A DNA stretch of 64,000 nt from Pelagihabitans sp947500445 (GCF_050589625.1 NZ_JBNGOP010000009.1:94783-158782), one strand, 5' to 3'; counted from the first letter of the stretch, positions 35,695-45,230 are shown. Numbers and translations are program-made. Notes: a model not told the origin generated them from the letters alone.

Positions 35695-37075
35695 GCCAAG
35701 AAGTTTAGCCAAGGGTTCCTTTATATACGGTATTGGCAACATAGGTACGTTGGTAATTAACTTCTTTTTAGTGCCGCTGTACACATTTTATCTTTCGAAC
35801 GAGGAGCTGGGCTATTTTGATTTGGTCGCCTCGGGGCTAATTTTGATGGCACCTGTTTTTTTCGGGCATATAGAACTCGCGGTCGTTCGTTGGGTCTTGG
35901 CCAACAAAAATACCAAGAATGTTACCGATGTGGTGTCAAATGCCCTTGTGGTGTTTTTGGCGGGCCTTTGTCTTTTTACACTTGTATTTGGGCTGGTAAA
36001 TGCGTTCTCCAATGTGACGCTGGCGAAATACGTTTTTGTTTATCTGATTTCCAATTTTTTCTACATTATCGTAAAACAGGTAATCCGCAGCGTCTTTTCG
36101 TCCACACATTATGTACTAACGGAACTTTCCTATGTTCTTATGGTGCTATTGTGCAGTATCTTTTTTGTGGGCAACTATGGCCTGAAAGCTATTTTTCTTT
36201 CCTACGGGTCGGCGTCGATTGTACTTTTAGTTTATGTTCTTGCCATGGGGATAACGAAGTACATAAGTTTCAACACTATGAAAATGACCATTACAAAGGA
36301 ATTACTGGGTTATTCCTTTCCTTTGGTGTTGAACGCCATAAGCCTTTGGATGAACAACCAATCCAGTAAGTACATAATTGCCTCTTTCCTTACTTTGAGC
36401 GCCAACGGTATCTATGCCATAGCATTTAAGATTGCTTACGTAATACAAATCTTAAATCGTATTTTCTATTTTTCTTTACAGGACAAAATGTTTGCAGTTT
36501 ACGGTAAAGCGGAGTTTAAAGACTTTTTTTCAAAAACGTTCAATACGTATTCGGGATTGTTATTTTCGTTGCTTTACCTGCTTATAGCTGTCCAGAAGGT
36601 GTTACTGCCTTTGATTATAGATACGTCTTTCTTGGAGGCGACACGATACATCCCTATCTTGGCCCTAGGGGTAGTATTTATGTCGTTATCCTCCGTTTTA
36701 GGCATTATATATCAATGTGAAAAGAAAAATATGCACGCATTCAAAACCTCTCTGGTATCAGGTATCTTAATTGTGTTTATGGGGTTTGTATTAATTCCCG
36801 ATTATGGACTTTACGGTGCTGCGCTGGTTTTTATGATAGGTAATTTTATCTGGTTGCTCTATCGCTATATTGATATTCAGAGGTATACCGTTGTAAAGGT
36901 CAAGATGTTATTTTTTTTGATGTACATCGCTACCGCTTTTGTATTGTTTCTGATTACCAACAACGAGGGTATTTGGTATATCGTTTTGGGTATTGTTGTC
37001 GCCGTTTCTGCTTCCGTACTGTTCAATCGAGAATTGTTACGAACCAAGTTATCGGCCATGAGGAAATTTTTTTAA
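35675..37075 (+). CDS. Wzx-type polysaccharide flippase
   Basis: A 466-residue membrane protein with 12 to 14 hydrophobic helices and short loops, matching the MOP-superfamily flippases that move undecaprenyl-linked repeat units across the inner membrane. The N-terminus KGSFIYGIGNIGTLVINFFLVPLYT is the classic first helix of polysaccharide synthesis proteins (positions 14-38), and a second half repeats the pattern with YSFPLVLNAISLW. It overlaps the preceding gene by 20 bases and precedes the second polymerase-like gene by 19 bases, as expected of a Wzx/Wzy locus. Its base composition is A+T-rich like its neighbours. Confidence 0.85.
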   Translation: MSKENDKPRSLAKGSFIYGIGNIGTLVINFFLVPLYTFYLSNEELGYFDLVASGLILMAPVFFGHIELAVVRWVLANKNTKNVTDVVSNALVVFLAGLCLFTLVFGLVNAFSNVTLAKYVFVYLISNFFYIIVKQVIRSVFSSTHYVLTELSYVLMVLLCSIFFVGNYGLKAIFLSYGSASIVLLVYVLAMGITKYISFNTMKMTITKELLGYSFPLVLNAISLWMNNQSSKYIIASFLTLSANGIYAIAFKIAYVIQILNRIFYFSLQDKMFAVYGKAEFKDFFSKTFNTYSGLLFSLLYLLIAVQKVLLPLIIDTSFLEATRYIPILALGVVFMSLSSVLGIIYQCEKKNMHAFKTSLVSGILIVFMGFVLIPDYGLYGAALVFMIGNFIWLLYRYIDIQRYTVVKVKMLFFLMYIATAFVLFLITNNEGIWYIVLGIVVAVSASVLFNRELLRTKLSAMRKFF

Positions 37076-37094
37076 TCATATTTTTAATTAACAC

Positions 37095-38516
37095 GTGCGA
37101 ATTTTACTTTCCATAGCGTTCTGTCTGCTGAGTATAATAATCTTGGCCACACAATGGTATGGGTTTGGATTATTTTTTTCATTAGTATCTTATGGCCTTG
37201 TTTTGTATCAGACCTTTAGGACGGTAGGTGTTAATTCCGTACTATTTCTTTTTATGGTCTTGTTCGGTATGTACGGGTATAGTGTTCCTATTTCCGTTTT
37301 TTTTGATGCGGACATTGGTTGGCATCGGGTGGCAAAGCTAAGGTCATGGCAAAAAGTGGACGACTCATTGTTTTCTTTCTTGATCAGCAATCAACTTGCA
37401 TTATTGGCAACGGCCATACTTTTTCTGTTTTTCGTTAAAAAGCGGGTCATGAAGATACCTGTCAATGCTACGAGCAAAGTAAACGCTAATTATTATCGGT
37501 TCGCTTTGGTTGCGGGAATTCTATCCAGTTTAAGCGAAGGCCTTAATTTTTTGCGTGCCGGTGGTTTTGGTGCTATTTCCCATGGCAAGGCCTTTTATCA
37601 AGGCGCTGTGAATGATTTGGCAATGAACATTCCCTATGAAGGCTTTTTTTACATTTCAATAGCCTTGTTTGCGCAGTTTTTCGCAACGGTTCAAAGTAAA
37701 ACTGATAAGTACCTTACTTATCTCCCGCCTTTTTTAGTATCGATTGTATTTATACTCTTTATCAATCTTGCTATCGGGGAAAGGGGAACCCTATTGGTAG
37801 CTATGGTGGTCTTTGTTCTGGCTTACACCATCAAAAGAAGGATTACCAAAGTCGGTTTTTCCTATATTTTGCTTTTATCGTTTGTTTACGTTGCGTTCAA
37901 TGTTCTGACCTTGTTAAGGGAGAAGAATATCGAATACAAGGGTTTTTCAAAATTTTTCGCAAGCTATGACCAAAAGCTGTATAAGTTAATGAATCCGGCG
38001 AATTCAGAATTTGGTTCACCAGCTTTGAACTATCGAATCTTTATCACGAAAAAGGAAGAAGACTACCGGTACAAAATTGGCAAAACCTATACTGAAATTA
38101 CTACGGCCTTCATTCCCAGGTATGTTTATCCAACCAAACCGATAGGTATCGTTTTTGAATTTAGGGATAAATATTTTGCCGAACGCAAAGAAATGGGATC
38201 TACTGCGGGAACCGGCTTTTCCTCATTGATGGAGGCCTATATGAATTTTTGGTACTTTGGACCCTTTGTGGTATATCTTGTCTTTATGTTTTTTCTGATT
38301 TATATGGAAAGCAAACGCGGGAGACAAAAAATCTTCACGGATTTATTATATCTTCTTTTGTTCAATGTGTTTCTTATTTTCTCAAGGTCGGCATCGCAAT
38401 ATATCCTCTACACTCTTTTCATGTACATTGGGCAAATACTTGTTGTTACTTTTGTTTATAAAGCATTGCCCAAAAAGGTATTTAACGTTTTAGAAATTAA
38501 CGATGCAAAGAGGTAA
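37095..38516 (+). CDS. Oligosaccharide repeat-unit polymerase (Wzy-like)
   Basis: A 473-residue membrane protein with ten or more transmembrane segments. It resembles the O-antigen polymerase (OAG/Wzy) families in topology: a long periplasmic loop around residues 285-370 containing YRIFITKKEEDYRYKIGKTY and IPRYVYPTKP, followed by a TGFSSLMEAYMNFWYFGPF stretch that looks like the conserved end of the polymerase fold. The start is a GTG at 37095; no ATG in frame lies nearby and the first helix would be lost with a later start. The following glycosyltransferase overlaps it by 14 bases. Together with the ligase-like protein at 34375 this gives two polymerase-type proteins in one locus. Confidence 0.7.
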   Translation: MRILLSIAFCLLSIIILATQWYGFGLFFSLVSYGLVLYQTFRTVGVNSVLFLFMVLFGMYGYSVPISVFFDADIGWHRVAKLRSWQKVDDSLFSFLISNQLALLATAILFLFFVKKRVMKIPVNATSKVNANYYRFALVAGILSSLSEGLNFLRAGGFGAISHGKAFYQGAVNDLAMNIPYEGFFYISIALFAQFFATVQSKTDKYLTYLPPFLVSIVFILFINLAIGERGTLLVAMVVFVLAYTIKRRITKVGFSYILLLSFVYVAFNVLTLLREKNIEYKGFSKFFASYDQKLYKLMNPANSEFGSPALNYRIFITKKEEDYRYKIGKTYTEITTAFIPRYVYPTKPIGIVFEFRDKYFAERKEMGSTAGTGFSSLMEAYMNFWYFGPFVVYLVFMFFLIYMESKRGRQKIFTDLLYLLLFNVFLIFSRSASQYILYTLFMYIGQILVVTFVYKALPKKVFNVLEINDAKR

Positions 38517-39609
38517 AATCTGTTTTTTTGTTCCCTTCTATCCCCTTATAACGGGAGGGGCCGAATATCAAGCTAAATTGATAGCTTTAGCCCTTCAAAA
38601 GGAAGGGTTCACGATTGTATATGTCTCCTCCGGCCATGAGCATGAAAAATGTGAGACTATAGATGGTTTTAAAGTATATCAATTAAAAGTGTCGGCAAGT
38701 TTGAGCGATAAAATGTCACTTTACAGCACCTTTATAAAAAAGGTCGGCAAAATTATCCGCGACGAAGCGCCCAATATGCTCTATCAACGCATGTTGAATA
38801 CCTTTACCTATCGCTTTTCCAATCTTGCAAAAAATCTTAAAATCCCTTTTGTGCTTCATATTGCGGACAATTATTCCATCGAATTCGGTACGGGCACCAA
38901 GGATTTACTTAAAAGAAAACTCTTCAAGCGTATTTTAAAAAAGAATCCAATAATTATTTGCCAGACGGAATACCAACGAAGCAAAATACGGGATTTTAAA
39001 TATGAGCCCACAGCGGTAATTCCCAATATGCACCCTTCGATATGCAGCAGTGTACCTACAAAGGATAAGAAACGAATTGTTTGGATCGGTAATGCCAGAC
39101 CGGTAAAACAGTTAGAAGTATATTTGGAACTAGCGGAGTGCTTATCCGATTCCGATTACGAATTTCATGTTATTGGAAAGCTTCCGGATAATAACTACGG
39201 AAAATGGTTGCAAGAAAAGGTGGTTGCCAACAGGAATATCGAGTATCATGGGATTCAAAACAATGATTTTGTGAATTCGTTTTTAAGCCGTTCGGCCTTG
39301 TTGATCAACACTTCCGTTTCAGAAGGATTTTCAAATACTTTTATACAAGCCTGGATGTGCGGCACCCCTGTTCTTGCATTAAATTCAGATCCAGGGGGTA
39401 TTATAAAAACCAATAAAATTGGATTAAACTGTAATGGCGACAAATCAATGCTTGCCAATAGTATTGAAGAAATTTTAGAATCCCCGACCTATGGCACACT
39501 GTGCGAAAGATCGCTGGAAACTGCAAATAGTTTTTTCGCTATAGAAAAGAACATTCCTAAATTCATTACTATTTTAGAAGAAGCAAAGCATGACCGAAAA
39601 AAACCCTAA
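38503..39609 (+). CDS. Glycosyltransferase, GT4 family
   Basis: A 368-residue cytoplasmic or membrane-associated GT-B transferase that adds a sugar to the lipid-linked repeat unit. The N-domain has the GGAEYQAKLIALAL motif typical of GT4; the C-domain has RIVWIGNARPVKQLE and the donor-site motif SEGFSNTFIQAWMCGTPV. In the E-x7-E donor motif the second Glu is replaced by Gln (EGFSNTFIQ), which is uncommon. Starts overlap: it begins 14 bases inside the polymerase gene and ends 20 bases inside the next transferase, so translation is probably coupled. Donor and acceptor cannot be inferred. Confidence 0.85.
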   Translation: MQRGKICFFVPFYPLITGGAEYQAKLIALALQKEGFTIVYVSSGHEHEKCETIDGFKVYQLKVSASLSDKMSLYSTFIKKVGKIIRDEAPNMLYQRMLNTFTYRFSNLAKNLKIPFVLHIADNYSIEFGTGTKDLLKRKLFKRILKKNPIIICQTEYQRSKIRDFKYEPTAVIPNMHPSICSSVPTKDKKRIVWIGNARPVKQLEVYLELAECLSDSDYEFHVIGKLPDNNYGKWLQEKVVANRNIEYHGIQNNDFVNSFLSRSALLINTSVSEGFSNTFIQAWMCGTPVLALNSDPGGIIKTNKIGLNCNGDKSMLANSIEEILESPTYGTLCERSLETANSFFAIEKNIPKFITILEEAKHDRKKP

Positions 39610-40558
39610 CGATGACCGACGGATATTATGGACTCATAATTTCCCTAAAATACCAGGAGGAGGCGGGGTCTGGATGTACAATCAATACGAATTTGTCAAG
39701 GATAAGGTCGATCTGTACTATATGAATGATCTTCGGAATCCGATTTGGTTTATACTACATTTGTTCCGTCTTCGACGAATATCGAAAAAATATGATATCG
39801 TTCATGCCCAGTATGGTTCTGCTGTAGGTTTTCTGACCAGTTTTGCAAAAGCTATTCGTATCGTTTCACTGAAAGGCTCCGATTGGTACAAAGCGCCTGG
39901 CCGTTCCATATTTGACAGATTAAGAATATTTTTGGGATCGACCTTAACGAAATTTGCACTCCTGAGAAGCAATCATGTGATAGTAATGTCGGATGCCATG
40001 CGGTCGATGGTCGTAAAAAAGTTCCCTGAAACCAGGATTACTACAATAGTAGACCCGATCGACATAAAAAATTTTGTTGCGACACCTGAAAACCGACAAA
40101 GACCCGTAAAGAGGGTATTGTTCGCGTCATCTACCTTGCACAATCCAATAAAACGGTTTTCGCTCGCGAAAAAGGCGGTTTCGCATCTTCAAAAGAGAAT
40201 GGAAAATGTAGAGCTGGTGGTAATGACAAAAGTCCCATACGATAAAGTGAGCGAGTTTATGAACGCTACAGATGTGTTGTTACTGACCTCGACCCATGAA
40301 GGTTGGCCGAATGTCGTAAAAGAAATGTTGGCCTTGGACAAACCTTTTGTAAGCACTGATGTAAGTGATTTGGCCGCAGTTGCCTCAAAAACCAATTCTT
40401 GTTATGTATGTACCGATGATTTTAAAGAACTCGGCGATGCACTGTTTAAATCACTTAACGCCCCTAAAGAGGATTTGAGATATTTGGTAGAAGCCTATAG
40501 TATGGAAAGTGCTTTGAGCACGCTGTATAAGGTTTACGACCAATATTCAAGGCCATAG
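39590..40558 (+). CDS. Glycosyltransferase, GT4 family
   Basis: A 322-residue GT-B transferase. The N-terminal acceptor domain begins RRILWTHNFPKIPGGGGVW; the C-terminal domain has VLFASSTLHNPIKRFSLAKKA and the complete E-x7-E donor motif in THEGWPNVVKEMLALDKP. Ending DVSDLAAVA fits the usual nucleotide-sugar loop. It overlaps the previous transferase gene by 20 bases. It is shorter than the typical 360-400 residue GT4, mostly through a compact N-domain. A 63-base gap follows in which a promoter-like sequence lies. Confidence 0.82.
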   Translation: MTEKNPNDDRRILWTHNFPKIPGGGGVWMYNQYEFVKDKVDLYYMNDLRNPIWFILHLFRLRRISKKYDIVHAQYGSAVGFLTSFAKAIRIVSLKGSDWYKAPGRSIFDRLRIFLGSTLTKFALLRSNHVIVMSDAMRSMVVKKFPETRITTIVDPIDIKNFVATPENRQRPVKRVLFASSTLHNPIKRFSLAKKAVSHLQKRMENVELVVMTKVPYDKVSEFMNATDVLLLTSTHEGWPNVVKEMLALDKPFVSTDVSDLAAVASKTNSCYVCTDDFKELGDALFKSLNAPKEDLRYLVEAYSMESALSTLYKVYDQYSRP

Positions 40559-40574
40559 AACATTTCATTTAAGC

Positions 40575-40603
40575 TTGAAAATTAAAAAATAGCCGTAATC
40601 TTG
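40575..40603 (+). promoter_or_regulatory. Possible internal promoter of the polysaccharide cluster
   Basis: TTG (40575-40577), an 18-base spacer and TAATCTTG (40596-40603), one base off TAnnTTTG. It lies 19 bases before the ATG at 40622 and would start a second transcript within the cluster. Confidence 0.4.
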
Positions 40604-40621
40604 TAGGTAAACGTTATTACA

Positions 40622-41782
40622 ATGGAAGCCTTAGAAATAGAATTGTCTATCGTAATGCCATGTTTAAATGAGGCAGAAACTTTGCAGGTTTGCATTGAGA
40701 AGGCCAAAAGCTTTCTGGAAAGCTCTCAAATAAGGGGAGAAATCGTTATTTCCGATAATGGAAGTACCGATGGCTCTCAGGATATTGCACTTGAAAATGG
40801 CGCTAGGGTCGTGCATGCTCCGGAAAAGGGTTATGGCGCGGCGCTCTTAACAGGTATCCAAAGCGCAGAGGGAAAATATGTTATCATGGGTGATGCCGAT
40901 GATAGTTATGACTTTCTTGGACTAATGCCCTATGTTGTTAAATTGAGGGAAGGTTATGATCTGGTAATGGGAAATCGTTTTAAGGGAGGTATTAAAAAAG
41001 GGGCTATGCCCTTCATACATAAATACTTGGGAAACCCTGTATTATCTTTTATAGGACGACTGTTTTTCAAAATTCCGATACGTGATTTTCATTGTGGACT
41101 TAGAGGGTTTAAGAAACAATCGTTTATTAAAATGGATCTTCATACAACAGGAATGGAGTTCGCCTCTGAAATGATCGTTAAAGCGGCCTTGAATAAAATG
41201 AAGATATCCGAAGTTCCTACCGTCCTCTCTCCTGATGGTAGAAGCAGACCGCCACATCTGAGAACTTGGAGGGATGGTTGGCGGCACCTTCGATTTTTAC
41301 TTATGTTTTCTCCAAATTGGCTCTTTTTGTACCCTGGTGCGGTTATTACCATTTTGGCAGCAGCTTTTAGTTTTATATTGGTCTTAAAACCCGTTAGCCT
41401 AGGGGGAATCACTTTTGACATTCATACCATTATTATTTTGGCCTTTATGCTCATTATTGGCATACAACTCATTTTTTTTCACTATTTCGTCAAAATATAT
41501 AGTGTTGTAAAAGGTTTGGTTCCGGAAACGAAGGATTTTAATAAAATGTTCAATTACTTCAATTTGGAAAGAGGGTTGGTTTTAGGTCTTATACTTACTC
41601 TTTTAGGCATCGTTCAAATTGCCTATAATTTTTACACTTGGGGAACTCTAGGTTTCGGCGGTTTGGAACCCGTTATTTTTGTGAGAAGAGTGCTACTTGC
41701 CGTAGTACCCCTTACATTGGGCTTACAAACAATAATGTATAGTTTCATGTTCAGTATTATCGGTATTAAAAGAAACAAATGA
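40622..41782 (+). CDS. GT2 polyprenol-phosphate glycosyltransferase with C-terminal membrane domain
   Basis: A 386-residue protein: an N-terminal GT-A domain (about 1-225) with LSIVMPCLNEAETL, the nucleotide motif SDNGSTDGS and the metal-binding MGDADDSYDF, then a GNRFKGG loop, and four hydrophobic helices after about residue 230. This matches the dolichyl/undecaprenyl-phosphate sugar synthases (DPM1/GtrB-like), which place a hexose on the lipid carrier for use outside the membrane. Its next-but-one neighbour is a large multi-spanning protein that could be the GT-C enzyme using that donor, an inference from position. The methyltransferase gene overlaps its stop by four bases (ATGA). Confidence 0.85.
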   Translation: MEALEIELSIVMPCLNEAETLQVCIEKAKSFLESSQIRGEIVISDNGSTDGSQDIALENGARVVHAPEKGYGAALLTGIQSAEGKYVIMGDADDSYDFLGLMPYVVKLREGYDLVMGNRFKGGIKKGAMPFIHKYLGNPVLSFIGRLFFKIPIRDFHCGLRGFKKQSFIKMDLHTTGMEFASEMIVKAALNKMKISEVPTVLSPDGRSRPPHLRTWRDGWRHLRFLLMFSPNWLFLYPGAVITILAAAFSFILVLKPVSLGGITFDIHTIIILAFMLIIGIQLIFFHYFVKIYSVVKGLVPETKDFNKMFNYFNLERGLVLGLILTLLGIVQIAYNFYTWGTLGFGGLEPVIFVRRVLLAVVPLTLGLQTIMYSFMFSIIGIKRNK

Positions 41783-42462
41783 GTTCACCTTTAGCAAAAG
41801 ACAAAAAGAACTTTTTAGATCGTATGCTTATCTCTTTTCATCGGAATGTTTCGCATGGGAATAGGGTAGAACTGTTGTCAAAATTACTTTACAAAGAAAT
41901 GCGGTTCCTAAAAGAAAAGGACATTAAAGAATCATTATTTTTCTTAGATGTGGGTTGTGGGGATATGACTATTGGGAATTCTATAGCAGAGATGGATACA
42001 GACATCCATTTTAAGGGTATCGATATTCACCAGATTACCGATGATTTAAAGAATTCTGAAAAATGGAAAAACTATTCCTGCTTCGATGGTAAAACAATTC
42101 CCTTTGCTGATAATTCTTTTGATGTAGTGCTTTTCAGTGATGTATTGCATCACGATTTTGATAATATCGAGCGCTTGTTGACCGAAGCAAAACGCGTTTC
42201 AAAATACATAGTGATCAAAGATCACTTTGAATATGGTTTTCTTTCGCGAAAAATACTTCAGCTAGCGGACATTGTAGGAAATTATGGTTATGGAATTTCT
42301 ATTCCAAAAAAATATATGTCCAAAAATTCCTTTTTGAAATTGATAAGCGCTTGTGGTTTGAAAGAAGTTAGGCGAATGTGCCCAATACATCTTTACGACC
42401 ACAATTTATTGGTTAAGACGGTTTTTAGACCAAAATATCAATTTATCAGTATACTAAAATAG
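41779..42462 (+). CDS. Class I SAM-dependent methyltransferase
   Basis: A 227-residue soluble protein with the Rossmann methyltransferase motifs: motif I LDVGCGDMTIGNS near residue 56, the acidic end of strand 2 in GIDIHQ, a motif around FADNSFDVVLFSDVLHH (typical of Methyltransf_11) and the strand KYIVIKDHFEYGF. It should methylate a small molecule or a sugar of the repeat unit. It is translationally coupled to the preceding GT2 gene through an ATGA overlap, which ties it to decoration of that sugar. The substrate is not determined by the sequence. Confidence 0.82.
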   Translation: MSSPLAKDKKNFLDRMLISFHRNVSHGNRVELLSKLLYKEMRFLKEKDIKESLFFLDVGCGDMTIGNSIAEMDTDIHFKGIDIHQITDDLKNSEKWKNYSCFDGKTIPFADNSFDVVLFSDVLHHDFDNIERLLTEAKRVSKYIVIKDHFEYGFLSRKILQLADIVGNYGYGISIPKKYMSKNSFLKLISACGLKEVRRMCPIHLYDHNLLVKTVFRPKYQFISILK

Positions 42463-42510
42463 GATGTAAGCCATGGTCCGCACCATTAATAATTTTGAAT
42501 CATTATAGTA

Positions 42511-44322
42511 ATGAAGCGTTTAAAGCATCTCTTTAGATCCAAGGAAATTCGTTTTTTCATACTCTCGGTGGTGCTCTTGCAGTCTGGGTTTTACTTAAAC
42601 CTTTGGAATGTTGCGGATAAATCTTGGTTTTACACGTTTCAACAAAGTTCGGAGAGTTTGATTATTGGGCGTTTAGCCGCATCTGAAAGAGAGGGTCTTT
42701 CGTTTAAAGCGGGTTTACTTGGGAGATATTGTACCGAAGGTGATGTATTTGATCAGTATCCGTTCTATGAAAACAAAAAGCAGGAGGCCGAAAAAGAGTG
42801 CTTTGAGACGTATGATAGTCAAATCGCCGGGCAAGCCTTTGTATTTGTTTTACTAGATCAGCTCTCACCGTTTTCAAAAGCTACAAACATTCGCTTTTTC
42901 AGGTTTTGTTCAGCACTTCTTCTTACTATTATACTTGCCTTGTTCCTGTCTTGGGTAAGCCGAAGGTATGGATTGATTACAGCTTTTATCACCTTACTTT
43001 TTTGCCTTTCGTCACATTGGCTTACCGTATTCGGAAGAAATCTATATTGGGTAGTTGGAGTACTTTACGTACCGTTCATATTTATGTTGTACCGACTCGA
43101 TGCCGAAAGTTCCAAAAGAAAATCGGAATTAAGTTTTAAGAAAATTACGCTGTTTTCGTTTTTACTGGTCTCGTTGAAATGTGTGTTCACAGGTTTTGAA
43201 CTAATTACGACGACACTTGTAATGTTTGTTGTTCCCATTGTTTACTTCGCCTATCTTGATTCCTGGAAGAGAATGAAATTTTTTAAAAGGGTGTTAGGCG
43301 TTTCATTGGGGGTGGCCTGTGCTGTTTTATTTTACTTCATTGCGCTGGCCTTTCAGTTATCCTTCGTAAAAGGATCATTGACTAAAGGTTTTGAGCACAT
43401 TGCCTATAGTTTTTCAAAACGCACCTCTGGCGGTGATGGAGATTTTCCTGAGATAATAAAAGAATCGCTCGAAAGTACCGTCCCGGGGGTACTCGAAAAG
43501 TATTGGTCCGGGGTAGCCATAGATTTGAACACTTTTGTTGATTCTTCTTGGAGAAGTTTTTTTAGCATAGATTACGGCGAGCTGATATTGTTGTTCATTA
43601 TCTTTTCCATCCTAGTGGTGTTTGTCAAAAGTACCGGTAAAAGTGTTTCGGACCTGAAAAGAAAGAAGGCATTGGTTATTGTGACTTGGTTGTCCATTTT
43701 AGCACCGTTGTCATGGCATATAATTTTTAAGGGTCATTCCTATATCCATACGCATACCAATTTCATTGCATGGTACATGCCGTTCTGTCTCTTTGGTTTC
43801 GCCATTATTGGCAATGCGCTTTCTACGAGTAGTGAATACGTTAAAAAATTGTATTACGCTTCGAAACGAACTTATAAGGTATCATTTCAATTAGGTATTC
43901 TGATCATATTAACACTATGGGCCGTACAGCAGTATGACGGGATTGTCAGGTATGAAGCGTTAAAAAGTGTTCAAAAAGAATCAAATCTACTTGCCAGTAC
44001 TTCAGGATTCGAAATATATCAATACGATAATAAACTTTGGTATTTTAAAAGTAACGCCAGCCCAACGCAAATGAGGACGAGATTTTTTTTGCACGTTGTT
44101 CCTGAAAAAAATGAATCCCTGCCACAAGTCCGAAGAAAATACGATTATGCAAACCTTGACTTTTATTACCGTGACAATCTTTTTTCCTTGCCATGGTGGA
44201 AGGTGCAAAAAAATGACATGATCGTTTCGGTCGCTCTTCCGGAATATCAAATCAAGACAATCAAAACAGGACAATTTTTAGGAAAGGAAATCGTGTGGGA
44301 AGCCGACATTAAATTACCCTAG
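42511..44322 (+). CDS. Large multi-spanning membrane protein, possibly GT-C glycosyltransferase
   Basis: I do not recognise this 603-residue protein firmly. It has a cytoplasmic basic start, then about 10 to 12 transmembrane segments spread over residues 15-470 and a soluble C-terminal domain of about 130 residues. The first periplasmic loop (residues 33-100) is large, rich in charged residues and has three Cys; a GT-C enzyme usually carries its acidic catalytic residue there. Context supports a GT-C role: a polyprenol-phosphate sugar synthase gene is two genes upstream, and such pairs work together in adding side-chain sugars outside the membrane. Alternative: a polymerase or acyltransferase. 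It starts 48 bases after the methyltransferase gene. Confidence 0.5.
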   Translation: MKRLKHLFRSKEIRFFILSVVLLQSGFYLNLWNVADKSWFYTFQQSSESLIIGRLAASEREGLSFKAGLLGRYCTEGDVFDQYPFYENKKQEAEKECFETYDSQIAGQAFVFVLLDQLSPFSKATNIRFFRFCSALLLTIILALFLSWVSRRYGLITAFITLLFCLSSHWLTVFGRNLYWVVGVLYVPFIFMLYRLDAESSKRKSELSFKKITLFSFLLVSLKCVFTGFELITTTLVMFVVPIVYFAYLDSWKRMKFFKRVLGVSLGVACAVLFYFIALAFQLSFVKGSLTKGFEHIAYSFSKRTSGGDGDFPEIIKESLESTVPGVLEKYWSGVAIDLNTFVDSSWRSFFSIDYGELILLFIIFSILVVFVKSTGKSVSDLKRKKALVIVTWLSILAPLSWHIIFKGHSYIHTHTNFIAWYMPFCLFGFAIIGNALSTSSEYVKKLYYASKRTYKVSFQLGILIILTLWAVQQYDGIVRYEALKSVQKESNLLASTSGFEIYQYDNKLWYFKSNASPTQMRTRFFLHVVPEKNESLPQVRRKYDYANLDFYYRDNLFSLPWWKVQKNDMIVSVALPEYQIKTIKTGQFLGKEIVWEADIKLP

Positions 44323-44398
44323 GGGTATTAAGGCAATGTCCTTTATTTGAACGAGTTCTCCCAAAAGCTTTAAATCAGTTTATAGTACAAATTAAAAT

Positions 44399-45148
44399 AT
44401 GGCATTAGTATCAATAGTAACCCCCGTCTATAATTCAGAGAGGTATATTGAGGAAACGATATCCTCCGTTCGTGCACAAACATACGAACATTGGGAGCAT
44501 ATATTGGTAGATGATTGTTCTACCGACAGCAGTGAATCGCTAATAAAAGCATTACAAAAACAGGACGATAGAATTAAATACTTTCGTCTAGAAAAAAACG
44601 GTGGAGCGGCTATTTCTCGGAATAAAGGCATTTCAATGGCAAAAGGAGACTATTTAACTTTTTTAGACGCTGACGACATATGGTTTCCAGAATTTATAAC
44701 CAAAAGCATAAGCGCTCTTAAAAAGAATAATGTCACGTTTGTTTTCTCTAGTTATAAACGATTTGATGAAAATTTAACACCGCTCCTCAAAGATTTTATC
44801 GTTCCGGAGAAAGTGCGCTATGATGATATTTTGAAATCGAATTCCATAAGTTGTCTTACCGCTTTTTTAGATATTAAAATAATGGGTAAAAAGTATATGC
44901 CTTTGATCAGGAAACGCCAAGACATGGGCCTTTGGATTTCGTATTTGAAGGAGATTGATTATGCGTTAGGTATTCAGGAGCCTTTGGCCATTTACCGAAT
45001 TAGAAAGGACTCTTTGTCAAGGGACAAAAAAAAGCTGCTAAAGTCACAATGGTATTTTTATAGTAAGGTGGAAAAACTTGGTTTTTTCACTTCAATATAC
45101 TACATGGTCCATTGGATGATTAGAGGCTTTTTAAAGTACCAAGGTTAG
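44399..45148 (+). CDS. GT2-family glycosyltransferase
   Basis: A compact 249-residue GT-A transferase. The N-terminus LVSIVTPVYNSERYIEE is the classic GT2 start, with nucleotide motif VDDCSTDSSE at about residue 39, a GGAAISRNKGI segment and the metal-binding LDADDIWFP near 90. No membrane helix is convincing except a weak hydrophobic C-terminus, so it is a peripheral enzyme adding one sugar to the lipid-linked intermediate. A 76-base gap precedes it and a 111-base gap follows, within which the next gene has its own promoter box. Confidence 0.86.
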   Translation: MALVSIVTPVYNSERYIEETISSVRAQTYEHWEHILVDDCSTDSSESLIKALQKQDDRIKYFRLEKNGGAAISRNKGISMAKGDYLTFLDADDIWFPEFITKSISALKKNNVTFVFSSYKRFDENLTPLLKDFIVPEKVRYDDILKSNSISCLTAFLDIKIMGKKYMPLIRKRQDMGLWISYLKEIDYALGIQEPLAIYRIRKDSLSRDKKKLLKSQWYFYSKVEKLGFFTSIYYMVHWMIRGFLKYQG

Positions 45149-45230
45149 AAGAAGTTCTTTACTAAACTGCTATTCAGGGAGAAATACGATGGACTTGTTG
45201 GTATTTAAGTGGTTTTTACAAAAGAACACC

